DNA of 64,000 nucleotides from Phoronis australis. Its lineage: Eukaryota > Phoronida > Phoronidae. Location: the NCBI GenBank assembly GCA_002633005.1, contig NMRA01000029.1, forward strand, positions 212,959 to 276,958, written 5' to 3'. Position numbers and translations under genes: made by a program. The notes beneath the pieces are model-generated. The model did not search any database and was not told the origin of the DNA. It was given only the letters and a program-made list of their open reading frames with translations. Below are positions 46,601-61,600 of this stretch, one piece after another; position 1 is the stretch's first letter; each line of letters opens with the position of its first letter.

Positions 46601-49600
46601 GTAGGAAAACAACAATGATAGCATTTATTTTTGTGACAGACCCAAATTTGAAGAATTTGTACTGTAGCACCCTAGTTTGCTACTATGGTATGTACATGTA
46701 TACTATTAGTAGGACTTTTATTACTTAACTGTTCATGTTTGACTGCCATTCAGTATCAAACATATTTTCTCACATGTTATCTGTATATCCAGCCAGTGAT
46801 CTGGCTTCATCAAAAGGTCAATACATCCCATGTCAACATGAGCTGCCATCTCTAATTGGATTACAGCACAGCTCTGCAGAAGGGTAGTGGGCACAGTGAC
46901 TGGCATTCCTGTAGCAGCAGTCATGAAATTCATCTTGCACAAGGTTGATTGCAGGGTTGAGGAACAATGTGATGGCTAGACCTATAAATACTGGGGCTGG
47001 TCTAGGGCAAGTGATTTTAGGTCCACACTCTTCATCAGATCCCAGGTGTTACAGAATTTAAAGGTCTTGTCCAAACTGATTTTGGATGGAGCCAGTGTGT
47101 TGTGTCTACATTAGGTGGAGATCTAATCCTTTAACCAGACTTGTGAAAATTCTCTATAATCAAGGCTAAGAAACATAGTGTGCTAGTGGGTATAATATCC
47201 ACATTTTCTGGTGGCCAATCACATGGTTGCTTTAAATAAAATTTCACGTGATGTGACTGGTTCATTTTTTAGTCCTAAGTAAATGCAGTTGATGATCTCC
47301 ATCTTCAAATTGAGCTTAGCAAGTCTGGTCAAGATGGGTTTGCTGTATTTTTAAATGTTGTCTTTTCACTAGAGGACAAGCTGTAGGAACTGTTACAGTA
47401 GGCATACACACTCTATATAGACTTATCTATTATGAATGAAACATTAGGAGTGATAACACTGTAGCTTAAGGTGGTTTACTGTGATGTTGTGTGGCAGGGG
47501 GTCTATATATGCTGCTTTTTCAGATATGCGTATAGCAAATCATCCGAGTACCTGAGCCATATGAAGTGGGGCATTCAGGGCTTTTAGGCAATTGCCCCAA
47601 ATATTTCAGAGGCGAGAGGTGACATTGGCAGGGACAGGAGCAGACATTCAAATATGCTTGTTCCCCAATAATTTGTTTCTTTGCTTCTGCTGATGTCCAA
47701 GTTTTTGTGCCCACGTGGGTACATTGCCATCATTGAACATTGGAGGCAGGCTAGTCAGGGGGTCACTCAGTCACTAGTCGTTAAGACCCACGGCAGTAGT
47801 GAAACCAGGGCTGTATTCCATAGGCCCAAGGCATTGCCATGTGCCAGAAATCTTCGTTTGCGGAACTGAAGCAGTGATGAACTCGATCCCATAAGTTATG
47901 GATTGTGTCCCTTCAATATTCTAACCTCACCCGGACCCGCCAATCCCTTCTTTTGCCGCTGTCATGCTAGCTGAGTCTCGAGCATTCGCGCAAAACACTC
48001 GATTTTTCAATCACGTGATCTTAAATTGCGTGATCTCGCTTTACTTGGATGAAGGGGACGCTTCCGTGCTTGCTTTTAGGTGGTCTTCATGAGGTGTGCA
48101 GTGGACTTGCATAATAATAGCACAAGAGATGTGCCGTGGGCTTGCATAAAACATAGTGCAGGTGCTTTGATGTATATTGCATCATAGTGGCAGTGTGAAT
48201 GATCGTGTGGAAGTGAAGGGGGCACTCTAAACATTTCAGTAGAGAGTAATAGTGAGCTAACTTTGTCTTGTGGTCAATGTGTCTGTGAATGAATGCTTTA
48301 CAGAGAGCTGTGTGTTCGTCTTGTTGTATAAACCACCGGTGGAACAAGGAATCTGTTAATTTCGGTAGCTGTTGGACATTTCTCTGATCTTTAACACCGA
48401 ACAAAGCCCATATTGCGCTCGTGTTTCTTGTCCCCGTAGTAGTAAGCAACTCTGTTGTCAAATGTCAAAATGCCCTGTTACAGTTGGCAGTGCGGTGGCG
48501 GTGGCGGTGTTGGACCCTACTTCTTACATTATATTCCATGATCTAGTTTGCATGTTTGTACGTTACTACGCTCATAGCGACTATAAACCTTCGTTTCATC
48601 AAGAAAGTCGACGTTTGATTTAGTCCACTTATCGTTACAAAATTGAGTCTCAAATTGTTCCTTGTTGAATTTGGAGAGGATTTCAAGGCTTAGACAGAAC
48701 TGACAGTTATTGCTTGAGGTCAGGCTCACCTTGACAAGTTTTGGCTTGTCATGGTGTGTCATGAGACCAGCGTCTACGAATTTAACAAATTGTCAGTTTT
48801 TGGTAAGCCCAGAAATCATCTCATTTGAATGAGGAACAGGTTTAGACCAATGCTATTGTCATAAGTGGTCCAAATCATAAGTTCGTTTTTTGGAAAAAAA
48901 CGCCGGATTATAGCCAGTGTGTCTTCGCTATTAGTTTTATGTTGCATGTCTGCTACGTCTAACCCGACATTCTCTTGCAGTAACTCAGTCAAGTCCAAGT
49001 CGACTAAGCCAGGAGGCGAGTCGAAGAATGGGTCCAAGGCAGCCGAAAGGTATTGCAGACTCACCCAGCACTAACCCTCTCTTTGTCTCTCACTTGCTCC
49101 CTCTGGTGTTGGAGTTAATCACTGTGACTGTTGTTGTTAGACATCTTTTTTTGGCTCCCGTGCTCTGGAGGGAGATTCCTTCTAAGTGTTGGAATAATCA
49201 CTGTGCCTTTAACACATAGTTCTTCACTAGCTCTCTACAGTGGAATCGACCATTGTGCTTGGTGGCTGTTGTGAAATAATGAATACTGTCTGATTTGTTT
49301 GATTGATTGATTAACAATTAATTTCTGTTGAGTCAATTGACTTCACATGATGGTGGTAGTTAACTCCTGTAGTTAATAACTGTTTTCTGTGCTTCTTTTA
49401 CTATCTTTGGACTTAATGAGGAGACATATTCTCACGAGACGCTCTTAATGCTGCTATCGTTTTAATTGCATACTTACTGTTTAAAGCTTAAATCTTTAGG
49501 TTTATGTAGTACAGTACACCTTCTCTTAGACCGTGTTTTAGAAATAACTGCATTGGCAGTTTTATTTTTGATATTTGCATTTACACACAACTTGAGAAGA

Positions 49601-52600
49601 TGGAAATTTCATTACATCTCCATTTAGACCGTCTGTCATACACCTCCCATTCAAATGCTTAGGTTGGGGAAAATTCCAGTTTCAATTTCTTTCTGTAATT
49701 TGTCAGATATCATAAACTAGATATGTTCCTAGCATTGTTCATTCATCAAATGCACAGAAATTTGTTGGCAGCCACGTTTCCCATGGCCAATGTAATCAAG
49801 TTTAGAGTCCTATTGTAATTCTCCACCTATGAACGAAATTATAGTGGATGAGTGAAATTTCATTTTCGTCAAAATTCTCATGCAAAATGCAATTATGATT
49901 GGTTTGCACTTTGTACATGTGTCTCAAAACAAAATTTGGTGAAATTCTCAAAATGTAAGCCTTTCAAAAAAAATGACAATTTCATTATCCTTTTTGTGCA
50001 GTATAAGAGAACAACTGCCGTAGTCTATGCATATGGTACACACCTTATTCGCTGGTGGTCGTAAGTTATATAGGAATAGTCTTCAGGTTAAGGAACACAG
50101 TCAGGTCTTGGTCTTTATTCAAGACAAAAAGTGGCGTACTTTACACCATCAATATGTCTCTAGTCTTGAACACATCATTAAGGTTATGCAGGACCCTAGA
50201 AAACCATCCAAATTTTGCCAAATTCAGAAAGTCGTATCTCAGAAAAAGCTGATTAGATTCACAGTAAACTTTCAAATAGTGTGATTCGTGCACAGCTCTC
50301 AAATCCAATGGTAGGAATTGTTTTTAAAATGTTCCACTTTTGCGTGAGGGACTATCAAAAATAGGACTTTTTTGATTTTCATGAAGAAAATGCTCAAGTT
50401 GTATAAATAATATTTTAGAAAATTGTCATTAACAACGTTTTTTGAGATCTCATGTTGAACATTCATATCAAGTAGAATTCCATCCTGTTCTTGTGGAACG
50501 TTTTACTAAAAATAGGTGGTCATGTCACCCAATGGATGACAGATTGGTTGTCAAAAATCTAATCTTAGTCTTTTAGAAAACCTACACATAGTTAGATATT
50601 TTGAGAAATACCCGAATTTGGCAATAAGGATTTACATAACATAGTCTTAATGCCTAAAGTCGAGTTCCCCAATTTTAGCACCCTTTGCGAATAGGAATTT
50701 ATCAACAACAGTGCACTTTTCTGCGCTAACTTCCAAATTCCTGTTGGAAGCACATAATGACCCAAATCAGAGGATTAAATTGATTATTTATCTTTATGTA
50801 GTTGGCTGTAAATAATGCAAGGCTTAGGATCTCAGTACTTATGTTTCCATTGTGCAGATGTGTAGTTTTAAAGATTTGTTTATTAGTAATTGCCAGGAGA
50901 GACTAATTTAGCAATAGGTATGTGATGGGAACTTGATTATTCATAGATAGCAAGATAGCATTATTTCTGCTGTCTTGAATAATTTCGATCTGTCCTAATT
51001 TATGTAATCCCTATAAACATGGGCTTCTATTGATCTGTTAGTTTATCTCACCAGTTTGTCATCTGGTTACCAGTGATAGTACAAGAAATTTGTTCTCAGC
51101 TCATCAGAAGCAGGGGAGCTTATCTCACGGTCATACAATTTATCTTTTAAGATTTCCCAAGCAAATGCCGTAATTTATAAAAAATCCTTATGTTCCAAAC
51201 TATTAACTTTTTATTTCATGTAAAACTCTGTAAAGGTAGTACTTACATTGTCAGTTTCTGTAAACTGAGGCACTATCAAGGCCTTACTACGCGCCTTAGC
51301 TCAACTGAGGGGAATGGAGCTTGGGCCTAAGATCTGAGAGGCATCACCACAATTAGCAATCATTTTTTCCCTGTTTTCGAAACAGTTCTGAAAAGTTCCT
51401 TGGTGTGACAGTGTGCGTAGGGGTTTCTGGGTTTCCACTTTGCCAGTTGATTCAAAGAGAACAGACACACACAATTTGTCTCCAGGCATTTGGTCAGCAG
51501 TGATAAGTGTGTGTGCCACTTGCCCTGTTTACCCTGTCAACAAACTTTTGATGGATTTGTTTGCCCTGTTTAGTGTTCCCCAATCTATTTATTGACTCCT
51601 GTGGCCTACCTCTAACTCTCACAGCCAAACCTGTACTGTTGTGGATACAGCCTTCCACCAAGTCTATTGTGAAGTCTGATCATACCACAGCCATTCCCCA
51701 GCAACTAAAGTTTGTTGATGAACTCTAATGAGCCAATACAAAAGGTGGCAACCTGAGGGGTGACTCATAATGATAATGAAAATACACAATAATACTGGCA
51801 TTGGTTCCTTTTGTTGCTTGTCCATTGTTAGCTGTGCTAGATATAATGTTCCTCTCGCCCACATGTTTGATTGAAGATTTTTTTTAAGTCATTTTTTGCT
51901 ACGTACTGCTAGATCATGATCGCAGATAGCAGTTTTGCTTTTTATTTAGTACCACCTCAAATAACGTTCGAAACTAGAGAGACCACTTCAGTGACCCTTT
52001 TATGAGTAGCGAAAACTGGGTAGAGTTCAGTAACGCTAGGACCAACAATTAAACCTCACGAAAATCTAGCCAAAATCATGTGTTCTCATTTAAAATACAA
52101 TATCTCACATAATCTGGCGAAGTCTTGCTTTTTAGGGAGGTCCTAGCGTTACTGAACTCTACCTTGGTGTGTGCTCATACAGCCTAGATCTATAGGATTC
52201 AAGTCCTCCAATCCAATCAAGGATGTGTCACAACGAATCATCCTACCCAGACTTGTAATTGTCTCTGGTTAGATATTACATGTTTACTCGTATCTATAAT
52301 TAATCGAACTTCAGATGGTTTGAAGTACTTCAACGATGTAGTGATCTCTACAGTTTGTATAGCTACCGTCTGCTCTTTTACTGCTTTGGATGACCATTTT
52401 CCCACAACTCTTTGTGGGTATGACGTAAAAAAAGGCTTGCAGCAGCGCTCGTATTTCCAAATTTGCACTTGTTAAAACTGGCCAAAACACAGAACGACGC
52501 TGCAGTGTTAGAAAAAGTGTTAACACTACTGGTCACATTATATTAACACTATATCACTAATTTTCAGAATTTTTTACTTTTGCCGTTAAAATGGTCCTGT

Positions 52601-55600
52601 TTTTGAGTACACCATAGTTTCATTATCCGTCAAAATGGATTTTAAAAGTCTTCTTGATTTTTTGCAGTTTGACATGAAACTGACACCAACGAATTTTGTC
52701 AGCAGTCAAACTGAGGCAAATCCTGACTAATGGATTTCTATGTATCAGTAACTGGGAAAGAAAACAGTCTTTGTTTGTTCTTGGCAAAAGACAACCTCTT
52801 TAAAAGTTCATTTGGAAGGGGTAATGTTCACCTCAGTTTTCTAGGAATTGTTTAGTTGCACTTTGCAGGCCCAGCCGTTGTCAAAAAAGCCATGCGTACT
52901 GTTTTCTGTGGAAAATTCCAACCTGGAAGGCAAACTTATGTTTGTTTATCATTTTGACAAGTTCAAGGTCACCAGGGAAGTTGGGTTTTATGTCACAAAA
53001 TAGCTTCATTTGTCATCCCTCATTCAGGGTGTGGTCAAGGGTCTGAGTGCAGTAAACACAGGCAACACCCACCAACTTCATGAAGTTGCTTGTTCTGCTA
53101 ATTTACTTCACCACTGATTCATGGTCATTGATTATTTCCCAAGCCTGGTGCTGTTAATTGCCCCAGGCATTGCTTACCAAGTTACAGTATGTGGCTAGGA
53201 GATGAAGTAAAATGTCTGATATGCGGTTGAGGTACCGTCTTAATCATTTATTGCAGGGTCTGGTGCCCCATTCACAAACTGTCTAAAAGGGTAGTATTTT
53301 CGCCAGAACCTAGTACTAAATTTATGACTTTGTAGGGGTCTCTGCTCAACACTTCATCACTTGTCCTCAAAACTAAAATTTTAACAATTACCTGCTCAAC
53401 AATACAGGGGTGCCTAGTGGTGACTACAGTCTAGCATTGTTATGAGGCAGTTTGGTTCTGGGATGAGGAATAGAATTGCGCAGTCACGTGATATTTCAAT
53501 ATTTTCGCCACCACGGGGGTATAAATTGGTGCATGGTGAAAACTTTTTTTCCACTGCATGCTTTGAGTGTTGAGAATGATTAACGTTGGCCAGGTTCAAA
53601 GCTTGGAAATTTAAAGCGATACCAATAATAATGCTTTAATTACTATTATTTTTAAGTTTTGTTCCGAATTCTATTCGACTGAGTAAAAAACATCAAAATG
53701 GCGTCAGTTTGGTAAAAATGCATTATTTCAGCGTTCAAATTGGGGAACGTTTTTACAACAGTTTTGCTGATGGATGCACCATTCATAATAAACACATTTC
53801 ATTTGTGTATAATAGAGTGGTTAATTTGATTGCAAGCTTTTTGAAATTGTGCCTTTTGTACTTTATTCTCTGTCGATGTTGATCCCCATAATTTACTGTG
53901 TGAAAGTGGCCTATTTTTGGGCGATCTGACGAGGACATTCAGTGTAGGATATTCCTGTCAACTTTGAACTATGATTATTTGACTGAAATCTTTTCCAGCT
54001 ATATGTATCATACTCAATAATTTTTTTACACAAACATGAATGTTTGTCTTAGAACAGAAATGGTTTCCTGGTCTATTTAGAAGGACCAGCATGTATCAAA
54101 TGGACTTAGGGCAGATGATTGTTATCAGATAATTGTTTAAGAGCAGGATGAGATATACCTTAAAACAACCTTTATTTAACTTGGGTTTATGTACAGGACA
54201 GTCAATATTATAGATCTTAAGAGGACTGTAGTTAACATACTAAAACAAACAAATAAAATCAGATCTGGGGTGTTTGATCTCTGTACATGAAAATTGACCC
54301 AAGTTGCACGACTTGCGTCGATACGATCTAATACGATACATTTATTTCCAAATATGTGATAAGTACAGACCAAAGAGCGTATACGTCAGAGTAATAGTAT
54401 TTGGAAAAGGAGGCCAGAGAAGTGTTGAGAACGATTAAGATTGCATATTTTTTGTTCGAATCTCAAGATTTGATACAGATTCAACTTGACCCACATTACG
54501 AGTTCTTAGATTACAACCTGAACCCTAAAATTATGTATAGTATGGTATATGCAGTTCTTTAATAAACTCTTTAGTTTTTGATGCAGATGTATGAATTCCA
54601 TCATCAGTGCATACACTTCAAGGTTTATAAAAAATTAGAACAGCTGCACTTAAAAGTGTGAATTATCTTACAATTGGGTACGGTAAGATCTCACGAATTT
54701 CGGACTTAATAATTGCCAAAATTAAATCTTTTTACATTTTTCAAAGGCTTCTGACATTATTTCAAGTGCCCACAACTCACAATCACCATCTGATGATAAC
54801 TGTAGTATACGTCTTTGGTTGGATTTTTTATAAAAACGGAACTAATTTCTCACTTGTAAACTGCGAACACTTTATTCATTAAAGCTTTTTGAACTTCATT
54901 AATCCAGCATATTGGTTTGTAGCAAAACAACAATTATCTTCATATAGTGACCACCTGTACTGGGCAAATACTAGTGATTTATTGGGCTTCATGAAAAGGC
55001 ATATTCCAGCCCTAAATCTCTTTTTTAACAGAGTTAACATTATTGACAGATGGCAGCTTCTATAGATCAGTAAGGTGTTAAAACTGAGCTCAAATTGTTC
55101 CTCCTTGGATAAGGAAGGACTTAAAAAGAACTGGCATTTCGTTATTGTTTGAGACAATGCTTGTGGTTTGGAATGACTTGTGGGGTCAACACATCTTATT
55201 GATCTGGTTGTCTAGCATTAGCGAACTCATTCCTAAGCTCAGAAATTGATTCTAATCTAAGAAAAGATTTATAAATTAACTTCTTGAGGCCAATTTCTTA
55301 ACAATGAGTGGTCTAAATCAAAAGTTTCTTTTCTTGACAGAAGGCAGTTACACCTTCCAAATTATGTTACAGTTAGTTTCTAGCATCCTCACATCATTAA
55401 TTTTGAGTTGGACTCCATTACCCCATTAGTCAATTGTCGATTTGTCATTTGCGCTTGCCTGAGGCTAGTTCAGGTAGTCCCCCATACATGTATCAGATTT
55501 TCTATCGACTATCTATTATGGTTGCCAATAGTTCTGTTTACAAATATTGTCCAAGTGCTGTGGTAATAACTTGCGGAAATTTATCTTCTAGTTCAGGTAT

Positions 55601-58600
55601 TAATAACGGCACTATTGATTTTACCTTGCGTCATAGGGCTCCCTACTGATATATATGATTTTAATTTTCTGTTCGCTAAAAGAAATAAAGTCTAAGGTTG
55701 TTAAGTTAGTTCAGTGGCCTTGTGGTTTTGACTAAGATTTTCTTTTATGAATAATGGCAGTTTCTGGAATAAGAATTTAGTCTTCAAAAGCCGTCTGCCT
55801 TGTTGGAAGTGCTCAAGTTGTTTCAAATGCTGTCTGATGAGAGTTGCTCAAGTCTGAATTATGCCAATCATGAAGTAATTGCGATTTATTTAAAAAATTC
55901 AATCAAAAATTCCACTTTTTGTTGGCAAAGAGAATTTTTACTTAGGAGAGGGGTATGTGAGGAATTTTGACTGTCTTAGTTTGCATTGCCATGAAACAAC
56001 CTCATTGTGGGCTTGTTGTTTGAGCCAGTAAAATAGAAATAAAATGCCAGTATTAAAAAGAATAGTAATTAGGCCAGATTTGTCTTTGAAAAGGTTAACT
56101 GGGCTTGCAGTTTCTCAACCTCCCGGGAGCATATTGAGTGCAAACATTGGTGGCATGTCGGTGAATTCAAACACATTATTTTTGTGAAATTTCTAAGTAT
56201 GGTCGTACTAAAATACCCAGTGGTTACTTCAGTGGGAAAAAGTACAAGACCTGCAAAAATTTTGATTATGCAATATGACTACATTCTGTTGTTATTTACG
56301 GTACAGATTGGTAAGAGTGCCAGGTCGTCGTAAGAGTGCCAGACACGTCATCTCTAAACTTCTATATTACAGCAATAATGAACGATAAGATTGCAATACT
56401 TACCCACAATGCTGAGCATCTTTAGGATTTGGCCCACAGTTACATTGCTGCCGCTCTAATCGCCAGTTTCATTAGTATTAGAATAGTTTGTCATTTGTCA
56501 TTCTGATGTCAATAAAATTTTACTGTTGCGTAGTTTAAGTTGCAAAGTGCAGACATCAGAATTTTTGAAATGCTGAGGCGCTATAATCATCATTTTTTTA
56601 CTCATTTGACCTTTCAAAAATAGGTCAATCACGCAGTGCGTTTTTTTGATCGCTGTAAAAGAGAAAATTTGAATCCGGGATGTAGTGAAATTGACATAAT
56701 TAGGTTTATAATTTCTGAAATACTTTAGTACCTAAATTCCTCCATTTCCCTTTTCTCTTCAGTCAGTCACGTTTTCACACAACCCTCACGTCTGCTTTTT
56801 CTCAGTTGTCCAACACGGAGTGTTGTATCTTGGGTTTTGGCGAATTTCGTGCTGAGATTTGTTACAGCATTTCAGTGACTTCAGTCCTCTTGTGTGTTGT
56901 AGTCAATTGTATGGTAAAATGGTATTCTGCATGTTGGTGATGGTGGGTGTCTGGTAGACTGAATTCTTTAATTAAGCAATTGTTCAGTAATTGGTATACA
57001 GTGTCGTTGATTTATTCAACACCTGGATGATTTCATGGATTTAATCGCATTAGAACTGCTGTTTATTTTCCAGCATTGCACTTAAGTACGAAACTTTTCT
57101 CCATACCAAATCAAATTTAAAATTAATTAAAAGTTGAAAGAATACTGCTGTCTCAATTTCTTCAATTCCATGAATGTAACAGTTGAGCATGATTTTTTAG
57201 CTCTTGTCATTAATTCTATTTTTTGTCGCAAGATTGATTGTTTGTTATAATGGTTTTCTCTTGACTGATGGCATGTGTGTATTCAGCAGTGCTCCTAGTG
57301 GTCATGCTGAAAGTACGACTCAAAAGCCAGCCAGCAACAATGCTGGCACGGCTACCAACGAAACCAAACAGGAGGTTCCTGCTGCGTCTACTAAGGAAAA
57401 CATGACCAAAGGGTAACGTAGTAGCTAGCACCTCAGAACGGAGCCTGGTATTTCTTCTCGTCTCGTCTAGTCTGTCCCCAAAGCACTATTTCACATGCTC
57501 TTGACCTTACTGTGTATTTTGCATGTGTAGAAACGTGAAATTCAGATTCCAGTCTTTGCACACAAATATCGATCTACTTTGTGATTCAATATTCTACCTT
57601 ACTGTACCCTGTTCTGTTCATGTCCTGAGAGTTCAATCTGATAATGTACTTGACAAGACTAATGTCTTATAGGCTTCATCCTGTTCTCATGTCTTGCAGA
57701 TGTTATGTCTTGCTGACTTGACCATGTTCACTTATAATGAACATTTCTGAGCTGCTCAGTGCAGTGCAGACATCACATTGGCTGATCTTTCTTCCCTTGA
57801 ATAGTTGAATGACGTTATTCACTTGGTGGCGATAACGAAGAATTGGTGGTCTTTTCCATTTTCTGAATAGAAAAAGAGTAGAAAGCTTAGTGTTCACCAG
57901 GGCTGGATACTGTAGACCTAAGACACTCACGCAGCAGGTAGAAATTATCACCTATGGACAGTGAACAGGGCATTTTATCCCATAATTCACCGTCCCAACC
58001 TCACCGACCAATCACTTGCTGCCCGTTTGTTAGGGTATGCAAAACACTTGGCGTTCTCTCATGATTTTGTGTGGACTTAAGTGATCTCGCAACTTAGGAT
58101 GGGGCCGGTCTTGCTACAAAGGACTCCCTCTATTTACTCGCATTATGCATTTTTCAGATAGGTCTGTCGTCTCTTTACTAGTGCCACCAAGTGACTTTCA
58201 CGCTACTCTTTTGTCAGGCTTAAATCTCCATGTAAACTTCGTTCTTATATTCCGCCCTCTTGCATGTTTTCAGTGATGAATAGAACTGTTTTCAAACTGA
58301 ACTGGATATTTTACCTCGCTGGCTTTTCTGCTTTTCATTGTGCAAATGTATTCCGCAAATAGACCAAATTGTGATATTTTGTCTTTTTATGTTCATGTTT
58401 TAATGAACAGCTATTCTAAAATGGTATTTTTACGCACCCCCTGACACAATTTATGATTTTGTCATGTCTTGATAATTAATCCATCGTTTGTACTGGCTGT
58501 GGTCGTGGGCATACCTTAACATCCTTGTACATTATCTTCTCGGGGTTGGGGCAGATCCAGATCCATTGTGGGGGTCCCATTGGATGCCGCCAGCTCGGCC

Positions 58601-61600
58601 ACTTTTTTATTGCTTCCCTTTTTAACTCTGGATCCGTCTCCCATAGTGCACTGATTGATAATTTGCCTATCTATCGTCTAACGAAATTTCAAGGCTGTAG
58701 AGTGTCTTTGGCATGTTCCATTGGCATATAACTTCATTTGTGCGTTTTACCCAACTTCCTCGTGTCAGTTGCTAATCTTTTTCACTGCACTGTTGTGTAA
58801 CACAGAACCTCCCCGCCACCACCACCAAAGACTGTAATCCCCATCATCATAACTGAATGCACAACTCCAGACTCCAAACAAGAATGTACGGATGGAGCAA
58901 CGACTGGGTAACATACAAGCTTTCCTCCAGATGTCGCTGTGCTGTACTTGTTCAATTTTTTGTTGTCGCAAATTTACCATCGCAGAGGTCCATTTTTCCT
59001 CATTGTTCGCTTGTGTATCTAATAAAGCTTCCAATCTTTTCCATATGGACTCTCGCAGTCTATTTTTGCCTGAGGCTTATTTCCAATTTATTTGCTGAAT
59101 TATTCTAGTCCATAAGAGATTTCATCAACATTCCATCTACTTTAGTTTACCGCATGACCTGATTCTGAAACCTTAAGCCCTGTGACTGTCTATACTTTCT
59201 GATCCATTGTATACGATTTTGTAAGGGACTGTCAACATTTTATTTTAAGTGTAGTGTGTGGACATAATTTGTTCCACTCAACTTTTGATCTGAAAAGTCT
59301 CACATGACTTATCGACCGAAATAAAGCACATCCATTTTTGCTTTGTAGTTGGTGGACTCATTAGAAGTCGTATACAACTTTTGAACCACTATCAACACAC
59401 AGCAGTTATTGTATTTGAAGTCGATACATCGTGTACGAAAAATTGCTGTGTTTAGATAGGGCTTTATTTTTTTACACTGCATGTCTTTAGACTGAAAACA
59501 AGTTTCACGTTTCAATTAGCTAGTGTAGATTCTACTTTTTTGGCGATAGTCTCCGGTTTTTTAGAACCAGTTTTATGCTTGTTGTTCAGTGGAATACAAT
59601 GGTGCTCAATCTGTGGACCACTGTAAGTGACTGACCTTAGACCTTGCCTTGTTTTGGTGCATGTGGGCTGGTGAGCTCCCTTGAGTTGCAAAATAGGTCA
59701 TTTGTCTTAGCATTATATAACAGTGATAGATGTCTCATCTGCAAATTTTAATCCACTCCTAGGTGATGGTCTAATCTCTATAAAATTGACCATTTAAATC
59801 ATGCTTTGAGTAAACTTATGAATTTGTACTCTGACAATATAACATGAATGGTGAGTCTGGAGATCAAAGAACCTTAATAGTGGGCCTGGGTTTTCAGTGT
59901 CTTCTTGTATTGTAAACTGATGATTCCAGGCTGAACTATTCAAACCCGATAAGGAGTAATATAACAATTATTTGCTCAGCCAAGACCATCATGTGGAATT
60001 GGTTGTGTAAGAACTTGTTAAACACAAAGAAAAGATCAAATTAGTAGGGCCTAGGGGGTACTCATTGAAAGGGTCATTTCATTTTAAAAAAATCTCCACA
60101 GGAAGACTTCAGTGTTGCAAATAATTGGATATTCTTTATCCATTCTTTGCCCCCCACTTCCGCATTCTATCCGGAAGGTATTTTGTGATATTGTACATTT
60201 TTGAACTGTGGCAGATGCTGTGTTTTTCTTTCGTTGTAATTTTGTTCTTTCTCTGATGAACATTGCAGCAATGGAATTCAGTGTGTTGTGATGTGGTAGT
60301 GTCAGCTGTTGTGTTCATAATTATACCCTAATTAATTGCCATTTGACCTTCCTTAATGCAAAAAATGTTTGTTGGTCACAGCTGGTATTAATGTCATTCA
60401 GAACAAACACGTAGAGCTGATCTCTTTTGTGACTTTCAACACATAGTTACACTTAGCCATCTCTGTTTTCCACCATATGTATTTACCTCTTGTAGTTGCC
60501 TATAGTCGACAATGACACTTTTGGTTGCCGAATTATCAGAGTATTTTTTCACCGCGCCCGGACTTCTTCAATTTAGAGATCAAAATGACGGAACTATTGA
60601 AATTTTACTGGATCAAATTTATCAACAAAAATAATAATGAAGGAATTTTTAATTCTCTGTTAATGCTGTTGCATAGCCATCAAGCAAGACATTGATCTTG
60701 TTGAAATTCAGAGCGGTTTGTTTTATTGTGGCCGTTACAATTGCAAACTGATTTCTGAAAAGCGATGGTTATCAATAATGAGTTCAGTATGCTATAGTTT
60801 GTGTTTAAATTCAAGTACATATTTGAAAACCAGCCGTTATATTGTACACTGTACTTTTATGGTACGGCGCTTGTGTACTGTAAGCAATCGGTTTGTAATA
60901 CCCTGTCTACAATCCGATTTTTTTCAATGAGGAAGGTTAATTGAGTTTTATGCTGGCTGGAGTTTGCTTTCACCAAAAGACAACCTTTGTGTGTTGAGTC
61001 ATCACCAGGGCTGTTCACCTGTTCACCCTTTGTCAGACACATCCTCAGGTTACACAACAGTTCAGCAGAGATAAGCAGGCTGTTATCAGTCTGCACAGGT
61101 TTATCAGTCTGCCACATCACTGGGGTCACCGGCCTAGCTGTGGCTATCAAGATAGTACTACTAGCCAACATCTGCGCAATTTAACATATGGTTGGCATGA
61201 TATAACCAGGACTTGCATCCAACCCGGTATGGTTTGGGTTATGGTATTTCTGGTTTCATTTGTGTTGTTGATGTCAATCTGATATCTGCCTGTTCCTGAG
61301 AGTTGACATGTGAAGGTTCAAGAGTACTCCAGTTTTTCTTCACGTAAAATAGAGGAAATTAAAGGTGTAACTACCAAACCTTCGTTTGTGGTGGTATACT
61401 TAAGAATCTGTTTCCCTGTTACTAAATAAAGTGTTTGTGATTAGGGCATAATAGTAAAGCAGTAATTCATGCCAGTTATCTCACTGATTGGCAATTAAGG
61501 GTTTATTCTGAGAGATTTAGTACATTACTGCATTGAGATTAGATTATTTTGGGGAAATAATTGTGTCGAACATCGATGAAATACTGGCTGAAGCCTTTCA

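Larger units (their letters stand above)
37680..48988 (+). other. Creatine kinase intron 1 (11.3 kb)
   Basis: AT-rich, no recognised gene on either strand. Contains repeat family A (41317), the fold-back element at 45832, repeat family C (47885) and a G-run with N (41059-41068). Nothing else is supported. Confidence 0.65.
49050..57286 (+). other. Creatine kinase intron 2 (8.2 kb)
   Basis: AT-rich. Contains repeat family B (50193) and the intact MITE (52019-52163). No coding similarity on either strand. Confidence 0.65.

Noticed and set aside
46733-46942. Minus-strand open frame in creatine kinase intron 1, considered as a transposon fragment.
   Set aside because: No reverse transcriptase, transposase or integrase motif could be read.
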